Positions 1 to 8,556 are shown, numbered from the stretch's first letter. The stretch: DNA of 64,000 nt from JAZSMJ01 sp045535815 (GCA_045535815.1 JAZSMJ010000006.1:1-64000), one strand, 5' to 3'. Notes: generated from the letters alone by a model not told the origin. Made by a program: numbers and translations.

Positions 1-15
1 AATGTTATCAATATA

Positions 16-51
16 TGCTATAATGCAAGTGTCTCATATGTGACACTTGCA
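16..51 (+). promoter_or_regulatory. Extended -10 promoter overlapped by a 28-bp palindromic operator
   Basis: TATAAT at 19-24 is preceded by TG at 16-17, an extended -10. A near-perfect inverted repeat follows: TGCAAGTGTC at 24-33, an 8-base spacer, and GACACTTGCA at 42-51. It would cover the transcription start (about 31). It sits directly in front of the ribosome binding site (GGAGG 54-58) of a Crp/Fnr-type regulator, so autorepression is the simplest reading. TGTC/GACA half sites with a short spacer fit the dimeric sites of that family. The regulator-site match is inferred. Confidence 0.7.
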
Positions 52-66
52 TTGGAGGATAAAAAA

Positions 67-717
67 TTGAACGATTTATTCGATGATATCGAAATATGCA
101 AAAAAACATTTCTGTTCAAAGGCATTGAGGATGATGAGATCTCAGAAATATTAAAGGGTGACGGATGCATAACGGAAAGCTTTAAAAAAGGAGAGGTTAT
201 TTATTCCGAGGATGATTATAAGCGCTCCCTCGGAATAATAAAAAGTGGAACTGTTACCGTTTACAGCAGAAAGGACTCAAAGAAAACAGTACTTAGAAAA
301 ATGAAAAGTGCAGATGTTTTCGGTGCTGCATCTCTTTTTTGTAATAACGATGAATACGTAAGCGAGATAACAGCCTCCTCAGACGTTACGGTTTTATTCT
401 TATCTCAGCAGATAATTACCGAGATAATAAAGGATCATAGAATTGCCATCAATTATATAACCTTTCTTTCGGACAGAATAAGATTTTTAAATGAAAAAAT
501 TTCGTGCTTTACTGCCTCAAGCTCAGCAGAAAAGCTTTACAGCTTTATGCTGTCTCTTCCGTCAGACAGTAATGGGATCATTACCGCTGACTGTAGCCGG
601 AAGGAATTATCCAACCGTCTTGATATGGGAAGGGCAACGTTATACCGTGCGCTTGACGAGCTTGAGAGCTCGGGCAGAATTGAACGAATAGATAAAAATA
701 TAAGAATTAAGAGGTAA
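67..717 (+). CDS. Crp/Fnr-family transcriptional regulator
   Basis: About 216 residues. An N-terminal cyclic-nucleotide-binding-like beta-barrel (about 10-120) is followed by a dimerisation helix and a C-terminal winged helix-turn-helix with recognition segment GRATLYRALDEL. The frame is open from a GTG at 40, but GGAGG at 54-58 places the start at TTG 67. No N-terminal Fnr-type cysteine cluster is visible, so an iron-sulfur oxygen sensor is unlikely; the ligand is unknown. It is 7 bases upstream of an ABC transporter lipoprotein and probably controls the transporter, and perhaps the glycyl radical enzyme downstream. The palindrome over its promoter suggests autoregulation. Family confidence is high; target genes are inferred. 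Confidence 0.85.
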   Translation: MNDLFDDIEICKKTFLFKGIEDDEISEILKGDGCITESFKKGEVIYSEDDYKRSLGIIKSGTVTVYSRKDSKKTVLRKMKSADVFGAASLFCNNDEYVSEITASSDVTVLFLSQQIITEIIKDHRIAINYITFLSDRIRFLNEKISCFTASSSAEKLYSFMLSLPSDSNGIITADCSRKELSNRLDMGRATLYRALDELESSGRIERIDKNIRIKR

Positions 718-724
718 AATTAAA

Positions 725-1801
725 ATGAAAAAGATTGTTTTATTGTTAATGTCAGTGCTTTTAGTACTTACAGTTATGAGTCTTGCTTCCTGCTCTGATT
801 CCGACGTTGAAATTGAAAATGACGCAGTTGAATCAAACGGCATGGAAACGTCAGATGAAAGCGAAAGCGAATCCGAGAGCGAAAGCGAAAAAACAGAAGA
901 TGAAAAAATCGATATAAACGTAATCGCTCTCAAGGGCCCGACCGGTATGGGAATGGTTGAGCTGATGGATAAAAACGACAAGGGCGAAACTGCAAACAAA
1001 TATGATATTACCATCGCAGGTGCACCGGACGAGGTATCCTCTGCAGTAATTGGCGGTCACGTTGATATTGCCGCAGTTCCTGTCAATCTTGCTTCCGTTT
1101 TGTATAATAAAACCGGCGGAGAAATAAAGATAGCTGCCATCAATACGTTAGGCGTTCTCTATCTTCTTGAAAACGGAGATACCATTAACAGTGTTGCAGA
1201 CCTTGTCGGAAAGACGATATATGCTACGGGTCAGGCGTCGACTCCTGAATATATTCTCAGGCACGTTCTTAAGTCAAACGGAATAGACCCGGATAATGAT
1301 GTTACTATTGAATACCTTTCCGAGCACGCAGAGCTTGCAACTCTTATGGCAGCAGGTGAGGTGGAGATAGCTATGCTTCCAGAGCCTAACGTTACATCTG
1401 TAATGTTGAATAACAGTGACGTAAGGATTGCACTTGATATGACTGAGGAGTGGAATAACGTAACAAATGACGGCAGTACACTCGTTCAAGGCGTAATAAT
1501 TGTAAGCCGTGATTTTGCCGAAAATAACAAAGAGGCACTCGATGCATTCCTTTCTGAATATAAAAGCTCTGTTGAATACGTAAATCAGAACACAGAATCT
1601 GCTGCAGAGCTTATTGAAGGCTACGGTATAATTCCGAAAAAGGCACTTGCTATGAAGGCTCTTCCCAACTGCAATATATGCTATGTTGACGGGGAAGAGA
1701 TGGTCGAAAGCCTAAACGGAATGTTCGGTGTCCTTTTTGAAGCTAATCCTTCTTCGATAGGAGGAAAGATTCCGGAAGATGATTGCTATTATAAAAAGTA
1801 A
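725..1801 (+). CDS. ABC transporter substrate-binding lipoprotein, NitT/TauT (SsuA-like) type
   Basis: 358 residues. A lipoprotein signal peptide ends in lipobox LASC (cysteine about residue 23). An acidic Ser/Glu repeat linker (about 40-60) follows, as expected for a cell-surface anchor. The folded domain has the features of periplasmic-binding-fold proteins for nitrate, sulfonates, taurine or thiamine precursors (segments ending GHVDIAAVP, GKTIYATGQAS, AAGEVEIAMLPEP). It would capture a small solute and pass it to the permease, whose start codon lies inside the 3' end of this gene. The neighbouring glycyl radical enzyme suggests the imported compound feeds it. Substrate unknown. Confidence 0.85.
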   Translation: MKKIVLLLMSVLLVLTVMSLASCSDSDVEIENDAVESNGMETSDESESESESESEKTEDEKIDINVIALKGPTGMGMVELMDKNDKGETANKYDITIAGAPDEVSSAVIGGHVDIAAVPVNLASVLYNKTGGEIKIAAINTLGVLYLLENGDTINSVADLVGKTIYATGQASTPEYILRHVLKSNGIDPDNDVTIEYLSEHAELATLMAAGEVEIAMLPEPNVTSVMLNNSDVRIALDMTEEWNNVTNDGSTLVQGVIIVSRDFAENNKEALDAFLSEYKSSVEYVNQNTESAAELIEGYGIIPKKALAMKALPNCNICYVDGEEMVESLNGMFGVLFEANPSSIGGKIPEDDCYYKK

Positions 1802-2546
1802 AGCTGTTAAAACGCTGTTTGCCATAGCCTTCTGGCTTTCGGTATGGCAGGTTGCAGCTATGATAATATCAAAAACAATACTTCTGCCTTCACCGGCAGA
1901 AGTATTTGTGAGATTATGGGAGCTTTTATTTGAGAAAAGCTTTTGGATATCGGTTGGATATTCTTTTTTGAGAATACTTGAGGGATTTGTCCTCGGTATT
2001 ATAGCAGGAACGGTATTTGCTGTTTTGTCATCAATATCGCAAATATTAAAGGTTTTGATAGCGCCGCTTATCACGGTTATAAAAACTACACCCGTCGCTT
2101 CATTTATAATAATTGCGCTTATATGGATAGGTGCACCCAACGTTCCGATATTTATAACCGCTCTTATGGTAACACCTATTATCTATGAAAATATTACCGT
2201 TGCAGTAGCCAATACCGATAAAGAGCTTATTGAAGTTACTAAAATATTCAGATTCAGCAAAATGAGAAGGCTTAGGCTACTGTATATTCCGTCCGTGATG
2301 CCTTTTTTTCTTGCCGCTTGCGCTACCTCTGTCGGTCTTGCGTGGAAGGCAGGGATAGCTGCGGAAGTGCTGTGCACCCCGAGAAATTCGATAGGTAAAT
2401 ATCTGTTTGAATCCAAGCTTTATCTTGAGATCCCGGATCTTTTCGCATGGACTGTTACCGTAATAATCTTCAGTCTTGTGCTTGAGAAGATTATAACGGG
2501 TGCAATAAAGAAGTATACCTTAAGACCGAATAAACAAAGAGGTTAA
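1779..2546 (+). CDS. ABC transporter permease, NitT/TauT (SsuC/TauC-like) type
   Basis: 255 residues, strongly hydrophobic, with about six membrane segments and an EAA-type cytoplasmic loop near ANTDKELIEVTKIFRFSK that contacts the ATPase. It overlaps the lipoprotein gene by 23 bases. A GGAGG at 1760-1764 is rather far upstream of the ATG, and translational coupling to the preceding gene is likely. It forms the membrane channel of the importer encoded by the three-gene set. The family is clear from the membrane pattern and context; the substrate is not. Confidence 0.85.
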   Translation: MIAIIKSKAVKTLFAIAFWLSVWQVAAMIISKTILLPSPAEVFVRLWELLFEKSFWISVGYSFLRILEGFVLGIIAGTVFAVLSSISQILKVLIAPLITVIKTTPVASFIIIALIWIGAPNVPIFITALMVTPIIYENITVAVANTDKELIEVTKIFRFSKMRRLRLLYIPSVMPFFLAACATSVGLAWKAGIAAEVLCTPRNSIGKYLFESKLYLEIPDLFAWTVTVIIFSLVLEKIITGAIKKYTLRPNKQRG

Positions 2547-2550
2547 ATTG

Positions 2551-3129
2551 ATGAATGAGAAAGATATAGTCCTTAAAGGAGTATCAAAATCATATGGCGA
2601 TAACGTTGTTATAAGCAATTTTACACATACCTTTGCCTACAAAAGTAAAACGGCAATACTCGGCACTTCGGGAAGAGGAAAAACAACACTTCTCAGATTA
2701 ATATGCGGACTTGAAAAATGCGACAGCGGAAGCATTGATGCTCCGACGAAGATATCTTACGTTTTTCAGGAGAACAGACTATTTCCTGCGTCAAAGGTTA
2801 TTGATAATATCAAATGTGTCATAAAAGATAAAAACATAGCTGATAAAATATCGCTGGAGCTTTTGAGTGCAGTAGGACTTGAAGGCTGCGCTGATATGCT
2901 TCCGAGTGAGCTTTCGGGAGGTATGAAGCAGCGTGTTGCTATAGCAAGAGCACTGGCATGCGATGCAGACGTATATCTTTTGGACGAGCCTTTTAAGGGG
3001 CTTGACGAGAACCTCAGGGAGAATATAATCTCTCTTGTGAAGGAAAGAACAAATGATAAAACACTTATACTCGTGACCCATGACAGATACGAAGCAGAGG
3101 CTTTGGGCGCAACTTCTTTAATATTATAA
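2551..3129 (+). CDS. ABC transporter ATP-binding protein, NitT/TauT type, short form
   Basis: 192 residues from ATG 2551 (AGAGG 2538-2542; an in-frame TTG at 2548 is less likely). Walker A is GTSGRGKTT, signature is LSGGMKQR, Walker B is VYLLDEP, and the switch histidine is in LVTHD. It energises the upstream permease. Family members are usually about 240-260 residues; this one stops soon after the H-loop, so the C-terminal part is missing. All catalytic motifs are present, so it is probably functional. The Walker A carries Arg where Ser or Cys is usual. Confidence 0.85.
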   Translation: MNEKDIVLKGVSKSYGDNVVISNFTHTFAYKSKTAILGTSGRGKTTLLRLICGLEKCDSGSIDAPTKISYVFQENRLFPASKVIDNIKCVIKDKNIADKISLELLSAVGLEGCADMLPSELSGGMKQRVAIARALACDADVYLLDEPFKGLDENLRENIISLVKERTNDKTLILVTHDRYEAEALGATSLIL

Positions 3130-3174
3130 AGCTTTTTGCGGACAAAATGTTAAATAGCGTGAACAAATTGGTCA

Positions 3175-3241
3175 TTGACATATTCTAACAAATAGTATAA
3201 TCTTATATTGTAATACATTTGATATGACTTTTTTTGGGAGG
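3175..3241 (+). promoter_or_regulatory. Promoter and ribosome binding site of the glycyl radical enzyme operon
   Basis: TTGACA at 3175-3180 and TATAAT at 3196-3201 are separated by 15 bases, shorter than the optimal 17, which often marks a promoter needing help from an activator. GGGAGG at 3236-3241 precedes ATG 3250. No terminator hairpin is visible between the ABC ATPase gene and this promoter, so read-through from the transporter genes is also possible. Confidence 0.6.
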
Positions 3242-3249
3242 AAATACTT

Positions 3250-5415
3250 ATGTCAAAATTTTCAAGCGCAACAGGCGTTCCGAGACCTGTCAGACTAAGC
3301 CGAAAGACACGTGATTGGTGTGCGGAAATGCTCAGCGGTGCATATGGCAAGGAGCTTCTGAAAACACAGAATATCACGGTAGATGACGTTGAAAATTTTG
3401 AGTCTCTTTCTGCCTATGACAAGATAGATATTTGTATTGACCGCATTGCAAAGGAAAGCAGGATAATAATTCGTGAGGGTGAGCTCCTTTGCGGCTCAGC
3501 CACGCTTTACGCTTCAGCATGGGCGGTGGTTCCCGTTAAATATAAGAACGATTGGGTTACTATAGGAACAAACCATACGACCTATAATTTTGCAAAGGTT
3601 CTTGAGGTCGGTATAGATGCGTATGTTGATGAAATAAACGAATCGCTTGCACGTGGCAGTGATGAGATAGGAACCAAGCTTCTTAAGAGTATGCTTAATA
3701 CTATAGCATCGCTCAGAATATGGCATAAGCGCTATATGGATGAGATAGAAAAAAGGATTGACACCGCTAAGGATTCAAAAACAAGAAAATACTACAAGGA
3801 CCTTGCAGATAACCTAAGAGATATGCCTTTTAAACGCCCTCAGAGCTTCAGACAGGCAATGCAAAGTCTTTGGTTCATATTTATATTTACACGCCTCACA
3901 GGCAATTTTTCAGGCCTTGGTAAGATTGACAGAATGCTTGAGCCCTTCTATAATAGGGAGCTTGAAGCAGGCACTCTTGATGAAAAAGAAGTGCGTGAGC
4001 TTATGGCACATTTCTTCATTAAGGGATGCGAATGGACAACGCTTGATAAGACTGCTGCAGGCGGTGACGGTATGTTCTTCCAGAACATCGTTCTTGCAGG
4101 TATAGATAAAGATGGTAACGAAACCGCAGGAAACGTTACAAGACTCATTCTTGAAACAGTTGAAGAGCTTCCGATCGGAGATTATCCTATCGCAGTAAGA
4201 CTGAACAGTAGCTCTCCCGAATGGCTTGTCAGAAAGTGTGCAGAGGTCAGCCGTCACGGTGTCGGCGTTGTGGCGGTTTATAATGAAGAAGTAATAATAA
4301 AGGCTCTTCAAAACGAAGGTATACCGTATGAGGATGCTGTGAACTTTTCAAACGACGGATGCTGGGAGATACTTATCCAGGGTAAAACAACGTTTGGATA
4401 TTATCCTATGGACGTTTTTACAAATCTTCAGATAAATGCGCTTGAGCTTGATAAAAAGGATTCTCCAAATCCCGTATATGAAACGTACGATCAGCTGTAT
4501 GCCAAGGTAATTGAAGGAATGCACGCTCAGCTTGATGAGTTCAACCGTTTGCATGACGGCTGGTGTGTAAGAGTTCCTGAGCCCTCATACGTGTCTCCCG
4601 TTGCCTCACTTTTGACAGACGGGTGCATTGAGAAGGCTACAGACTATCTTGCAAAAGGCTCAAAGTATGCGATAGGCTGTCCCCACTACGGAGGCTTTGC
4701 AGATCTTGCAAACGATCTTTACGTTATCAAGAAGATGGTTTATGAGCAGGGATTTATAACGCTTGATCAGCTTATTACAATCCTTAAAAACGATTGGCTG
4801 GATCATGAAGAGCTTATGAAATATATGCGTGTAGCTCACCGCTATTACGGAAACGATAACGACGAGGTTGATGAGATAATGAGCGGTCTTGTCAGTGAGT
4901 TCATTGATTACACTCATAAAACTCTTGATAGATGCGGAGTAAGACGTCATCCCGGTATTTCTACGTTTGGCAGACAGGTTTCGGAATGGCGTGAGCACCG
5001 ATACGCTACTGCATCGGGACGTAAAAAAGGCGATATTCTTTCCGGCAATATCTGTCCTGCGCCTATGACCGATTATGAAGGACCTACTGCGATAATAAAG
5101 TCTTGCTGCAAAATGCCTCTTGACAGACTCGCAGGCGGTACAGCTCTTGATATTAATCTTGAGCCTGCTACCATAAGAGGCGAAGCAGGGGTCGAATCTA
5201 TAATGGCTCTGTACAGAGGCTTCGTTTTGCTTGGCGGATGCTTCCTCCATCTCAACGTTGCAGATCCAAGTGAGCTTGAGGATGCCGTTCTTCATCCCGA
5301 AAACCATCAGAATCTTACTGTCAGAGTATCCGGATGGTCATCAAGATTTATTACAATAGAGAAATCGTGGCAGCAGATGCTTATCGAAAGAGCAAAAAGC
5401 GGTCTTTCTCAGTAA
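3250..5415 (+). CDS. Glycyl radical enzyme (PFL-like family) of unassigned substrate
   Basis: 721 residues. The C-terminal glycyl radical motif is RVSGWSSRF with the radical Gly at residue 695, 26 from the end, as in the family. The active-site loop has Cys371 in NDGCWEIL. The well-studied dehydratases and C-S/C-N lyases carry GCVEP here, so both the residue after the cysteine and the missing proline set this enzyme apart; Trp also follows the radical glycine. It is shorter than choline, glycerol and hydroxyproline enzymes (about 790-850). The activase gene follows by 9 bases. A sulfonate- or taurine-type importer lies upstream, but no microcompartment shell genes are present. The enzyme class is certain; the reaction is unknown. 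Confidence 0.9.
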   Translation: MSKFSSATGVPRPVRLSRKTRDWCAEMLSGAYGKELLKTQNITVDDVENFESLSAYDKIDICIDRIAKESRIIIREGELLCGSATLYASAWAVVPVKYKNDWVTIGTNHTTYNFAKVLEVGIDAYVDEINESLARGSDEIGTKLLKSMLNTIASLRIWHKRYMDEIEKRIDTAKDSKTRKYYKDLADNLRDMPFKRPQSFRQAMQSLWFIFIFTRLTGNFSGLGKIDRMLEPFYNRELEAGTLDEKEVRELMAHFFIKGCEWTTLDKTAAGGDGMFFQNIVLAGIDKDGNETAGNVTRLILETVEELPIGDYPIAVRLNSSSPEWLVRKCAEVSRHGVGVVAVYNEEVIIKALQNEGIPYEDAVNFSNDGCWEILIQGKTTFGYYPMDVFTNLQINALELDKKDSPNPVYETYDQLYAKVIEGMHAQLDEFNRLHDGWCVRVPEPSYVSPVASLLTDGCIEKATDYLAKGSKYAIGCPHYGGFADLANDLYVIKKMVYEQGFITLDQLITILKNDWLDHEELMKYMRVAHRYYGNDNDEVDEIMSGLVSEFIDYTHKTLDRCGVRRHPGISTFGRQVSEWREHRYATASGRKKGDILSGNICPAPMTDYEGPTAIIKSCCKMPLDRLAGGTALDINLEPATIRGEAGVESIMALYRGFVLLGGCFLHLNVADPSELEDAVLHPENHQNLTVRVSGWSSRFITIEKSWQQMLIERAKSGLSQ

Positions 5416-5424
5416 GGTGAAATA

Positions 5425-6273
5425 ATGTCTGAAAAAACAGGTTTAATAACTAATATTCAAAGATTTTCGGTGCACGATGGCCCCGGCATCAGAACAACGG
5501 TCTTTTTTAAAGGCTGTACCATGAAATGCCGTTGGTGTCATAATCCCGAAACGCAGAAATTTACACGGCAGGTCTGGCTTGATGCTATTAACTGCGTTGG
5601 ATGCGGAAACTGTCTGAACGTTTGCGATGCTATATGCCATTTCTTTACCGAAAACGGTCATAAATTAGATACCGGAACGTGTGTAAGATGTGGAAAATGC
5701 ATATCGGTATGTCCGATGAAGGCTCTTACCTATTGCGGTAAGCTTATGACGTCTGATGAGATAATAAAAGAGGTAAAAAAAGACGAGGCCTTTTACGGCG
5801 ATAACGGCGGTATAACGCTGTCGGGTGGCGAGCCGATGGCGCAGGGAGATTTTACAATAGAGCTTCTCTCTTCGGCAAAAGAAGCAGGTATAAACACCTG
5901 CGTTGAAACTGCAGGCCATTTTGACTCATCGCTTGTGCCTCAGCTTTGCTCTTTAGCTGATCATATCCTTTGGGATATAAAGGATACGGACAGAGAACGC
6001 CACAAGCAAAACACAGGAGTTTATCCCGATAAAATACTTAAGAATCTTAAGCTTGCGTCTGAGCTTGCTCCTGAAAAAATTACTGTCAGAAGTATTCTTA
6101 TAAAGGGAATTACTGATAATGATGAGCATAAAAACAAGGTAGAGGAGCTGTGCACCTCGATTGGTATTGAAAAATACACATTCTTCCCATTTCATCCCTA
6201 TGGAAACGGTAAAAAGGACAACATCGGTGACTACACTACCGAGAGAATGGGCAAGGAATACATACCCGAATAA
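5425..6273 (+). CDS. Glycyl radical enzyme activating enzyme (radical SAM)
   Basis: 282 residues. The radical SAM CxxxCxxC motif is C31, C35, C38 (GCTMKCRWCHNPE). Two inserted ferredoxin-type clusters follow (C57/60/63/67 and C86/89/92/96), the layout of activases for dehydratase and lyase glycyl radical enzymes; pyruvate formate-lyase activase lacks the insert. GGEP and the later strands of the partial barrel are present. It would cleave S-adenosylmethionine to install the radical on Gly695 of the preceding gene product. The operon ends at the strong terminator just after the stop. Confidence 0.95.
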   Translation: MSEKTGLITNIQRFSVHDGPGIRTTVFFKGCTMKCRWCHNPETQKFTRQVWLDAINCVGCGNCLNVCDAICHFFTENGHKLDTGTCVRCGKCISVCPMKALTYCGKLMTSDEIIKEVKKDEAFYGDNGGITLSGGEPMAQGDFTIELLSSAKEAGINTCVETAGHFDSSLVPQLCSLADHILWDIKDTDRERHKQNTGVYPDKILKNLKLASELAPEKITVRSILIKGITDNDEHKNKVEELCTSIGIEKYTFFPFHPYGNGKKDNIGDYTTERMGKEYIPE

Positions 6274-6310
6274 AAAAATCCTTTGGCGAAATAACGCCAA
6301 AGGATTTTTT
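6274..6310. terminator. Bidirectional intrinsic terminator
   Basis: AATCCTTTGGCG pairs with CGCCAAAGGATT around an AAATAA loop, with A-rich and T-rich flanks on both sides. It sits between the convergent activase gene and rpe and serves both strands. Confidence 0.9.
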
Positions 6311-6319
6311 GATATTATC

Positions 6320-6973
6320 TTATTCAGCAGCCTCACGAAGCTGTTTTACAGCAAGTGCGATATCGTCTGCCTTGAATACGGATGAACCTGCAACGATAAC
6401 TGTTGCACCGGCTTTAACTACAACGTCAACGTTCTTGGGTGAAATACCGCCGTCAACCTCGATACAAACGTCAAGACCTGCTTCATCTATCATGGATTTT
6501 ACTGCCTTTATGTTATCAACGGTTTCGGGAATAAACGACTGACCGCCAAATCCGGGCTCAACCGTCATAACGAGAACCATATCAACGTAAGGGAGAAGAT
6601 CCTTTATAAGATAGGGGTCTGTCTTTGGTTTTATGGATATAGCAGGCTTTATTCCGAGAGAGCGGATGTATTCAAGTGTTTCCTTGTGATTTGAGCAGCT
6701 CTCGTAATGAATGGTGATTATATCTGCTCCTGCCTTGGCAAATTCATCGATATATCTCTTAGGCTCAGTTATCATAAGGTGAGTGTCAAAGACCAGCTTC
6801 GAGTGGGGTCTTACAGCAGATATGAGGCAAGGACCAAACGTTATGTTTGGAACGAAAATTCCGTCCATTACGTCAAGGTGAAGATATTCAACGCCTGCAT
6901 CCTCTACCTTTTTTATCTCAGCGGCAAACTGTGAAAAGTCGCATGCGAGCACAGAGGGTGAAATTTTTATCAT
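6320..6973 (-). CDS. rpe: Ribulose-phosphate 3-epimerase
   Basis: 217 residues, full family length, TIM barrel. Visible hallmarks are ISPSVLACDF, the metal-binding HLDVMDG, HLMI, MTVEPGFGGQ and the C-terminal EVDGGI and AGSSVF phosphate-binding loops. It interconverts ribulose 5-phosphate and xylulose 5-phosphate in the pentose phosphate pathway in the cytosol. It stands alone here, convergent with the activase gene, with a gap of 265 bases to ispF upstream. Confidence 0.97.
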   Translation of the reverse strand: MIKISPSVLACDFSQFAAEIKKVEDAGVEYLHLDVMDGIFVPNITFGPCLISAVRPHSKLVFDTHLMITEPKRYIDEFAKAGADIITIHYESCSNHKETLEYIRSLGIKPAISIKPKTDPYLIKDLLPYVDMVLVMTVEPGFGGQSFIPETVDNIKAVKSMIDEAGLDVCIEVDGGISPKNVDVVVKAGATVIVAGSSVFKADDIALAVKQLREAAE

Positions 6974-7238
6974 GGTTAAAAACCTCCTGAATTATGTAAA
7001 AAGAATATTAAACAAGATGAAAAAATGATGTATGCTCTATATTGGACGAATAGGTATTTATGACGCCCTGTGACGAAATAAAACCAACTGCCATATTATA
7101 TAAAGCGGTAAAAAATAGCAGTAAAGATATGGCGTAAGACTATAAATAAAAAGGACGTGAAATGACCGCCTGCCATATCCTGATGCATAATATAAATCTA
7201 TTTATAAGGGCTGTCTGTGCATAATAAGTGCAGACAGC
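6974..7238. other. Intergenic region rpe-ispF with repeated CTGCCATAT motif and a hairpin
   Basis: No gene is visible. GCCATAT at 7090-7096 faces ATATGGC at 7127-7133, a possible stem, and CTGCCATAT recurs near 7170-7178. GCTGTCTG at 7210-7217 pairs with CAGACAGC at 7231-7238 immediately after the ispF stop. The T-rich tract lies on the plus-strand side, so its strength as a terminator for ispF is uncertain. The rpe promoter should lie in the left part. Confidence 0.5.
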
Positions 7239-7733
7239 TTATTTTTTCTTGCGTAAGATGACCACGGCATGAGCGGCAATACCTTCTTTTGCTCCGGTAA
7301 AGCCTAAGCCCTCTTCAGTTGTAGCTTTAACGTTTACGTTTGCACTGTCTGTATAAAACGCCTTTGCAATATTATCCTTCATCTGATCGATATAAGGTGC
7401 AAGTTTGGGGGACTGAGCAATTACAGTGGAATCGATATTACCGATAACGAATCCCTTTTCAAGCATAAGCTCTGCAGTTCTTTTGGCAAGTATAGTGCTG
7501 TCGATGTCCTTATATTTCTCATCGGTATCGGGGAAGCTGTGACCGATATCACCAAGTGCAAGTGCGCCGAGAACGGCATCTATTATTGCATGAAGAAGAA
7601 CGTCAGCATCCGAATGTCCAAGCAGACCGACGCTGTGCGGAATATTTACTCCGCCGATTATAAGACGTCTGCCTTCGCACAATCTATGAACATCATATCC
7701 GTGACCTATACGAAAATCCGTGTATTCAGACAT
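7239..7733 (-). CDS. ispF: 2-C-methyl-D-erythritol 2,4-cyclodiphosphate synthase
   Basis: 164 residues. The N-terminal GHGYDVHRL metal site, GHSDADVLLHAIIDAVLGA and the C-terminal KATTEEGLGFTG are diagnostic. It catalyses the cyclisation step of the MEP isoprenoid pathway. Its ATG overlaps the ispD stop by one base (TAATG), so the two are translationally coupled. Full length, no anomaly. Confidence 0.97.
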   Translation of the reverse strand: MSEYTDFRIGHGYDVHRLCEGRRLIIGGVNIPHSVGLLGHSDADVLLHAIIDAVLGALALGDIGHSFPDTDEKYKDIDSTILAKRTAELMLEKGFVIGNIDSTVIAQSPKLAPYIDQMKDNIAKAFYTDSANVNVKATTEEGLGFTGAKEGIAAHAVVILRKKK

Positions 7734-8494
7734 TATTTCTTTCCTTTGCGTTTATCAATAATCATTTGAGCGAATGCAAAATCGTCCGTAGTTGTGATCT
7801 TAATGTTTTCGTATCCGCAATCGGTAAGCTTAACCTTAAAGCCAGCGTGCTCAGCTATCATGCAGTCATCCGTAACGGCAATACCGTCTCTTTGAGCTAT
7901 AGCTGAAGCTGCAATATAAAGTGATGTCTTAAATATCTGGGGTGTCTGAGCATGCCAAACAAGGCTTCTGTCAACCGTTTCGGATATGAAACCGTCTTCA
8001 TTTGCAAGCTTTATGGTATCCTTTGTTTTGTTTGCGGCGCAGGCGGCGCCGTATTTTATTGCATCAAGAAAAACGTTTTTAATATTTTCAGGTGTTACAA
8101 GACAGCGTGCCGCATCGTGTATTGCAACAAAGTCCGATTTTGGAGAAAGTGCCTCAATGCCGTGCATTACCGATTCTTGTCGGGTGTTTCCGCCCGGAAC
8201 TATCTTTGATATCTTTTTGAATCCGTATTTTTCTTTAAGATCGCTGTAAAAGGGAAGCTCATCTTTTTTTGCAACTATTATTATTTCATCTATAAAATCG
8301 CATTCTTCAAACTGCATTACGCTGCGAACGACAACGGGTGTGCCGTCTACCTCTGCAAGCTGTTTTGTCAATCCGTCAGGCAACGCCGCACGGGTACCGC
8401 TTCCGCCTGCGGCGATAACAGCAGAGTTGAAGGTTTTATAGATTGTTTCCTCTTTTGCAAGAGCACGAACGATCTTAAAAAATAGGTTGTTCAT
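7733..8494 (-). CDS. ispD: 2-C-methyl-D-erythritol 4-phosphate cytidylyltransferase
   Basis: 253 residues. The nucleotide-binding loop is AAGGSGTRA (usually AAGxGxRM), with KQL downstream, HDAARCLVTPENI, and HAQTPQIFKTSLY near the substrate pocket. It has about 20 residues before the usual N-terminus, but AGGAG lies 5 bases upstream of this ATG, so the start is well supported. It makes CDP-methylerythritol from MEP and CTP. First gene of the ispD-ispF pair. Confidence 0.95.
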   Translation of the reverse strand: MNNLFFKIVRALAKEETIYKTFNSAVIAAGGSGTRAALPDGLTKQLAEVDGTPVVVRSVMQFEECDFIDEIIIVAKKDELPFYSDLKEKYGFKKISKIVPGGNTRQESVMHGIEALSPKSDFVAIHDAARCLVTPENIKNVFLDAIKYGAACAANKTKDTIKLANEDGFISETVDRSLVWHAQTPQIFKTSLYIAASAIAQRDGIAVTDDCMIAEHAGFKVKLTDCGYENIKITTTDDFAFAQMIIDKRKGKK

Positions 8495-8516
8495 TATAAC
8501 TCCTGAATTTTAAAAT

Positions 8517-8556
8517 AAAAGCGGCATCAAACGATGTTGTTCGTGATGCCGCTTTC
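8517..8556 (-). terminator. Intrinsic terminator of the 2-oxoacid oxidoreductase operon
   Basis: GCGGCATC at 8521-8528 pairs with GATGCCGC at 8545-8552. On the minus strand the stem is followed by TTTTATTTT. It lies just downstream of the gamma-subunit stop at 8587. Confidence 0.85.

Noticed and set aside
4660..5307. Long open frame on the minus strand inside the glycyl radical enzyme gene
   Set aside because: It is antisense to strongly conserved coding sequence, has no ribosome site and resembles no family.
3250..5415. Pyruvate formate-lyase
   Set aside because: PFL has two adjacent active-site cysteines and RVSGYAVRF; here there is a single Cys in GCWE and RVSGWSSRF. The activase has the two-ferredoxin insert not found in PFL activase.
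3250..6273. Bacterial microcompartment locus for a glycyl radical enzyme
   Set aside because: No shell proteins, aldehyde dehydrogenase or alcohol dehydrogenase are encoded next to it, and the enzyme has no N-terminal encapsulation extension.
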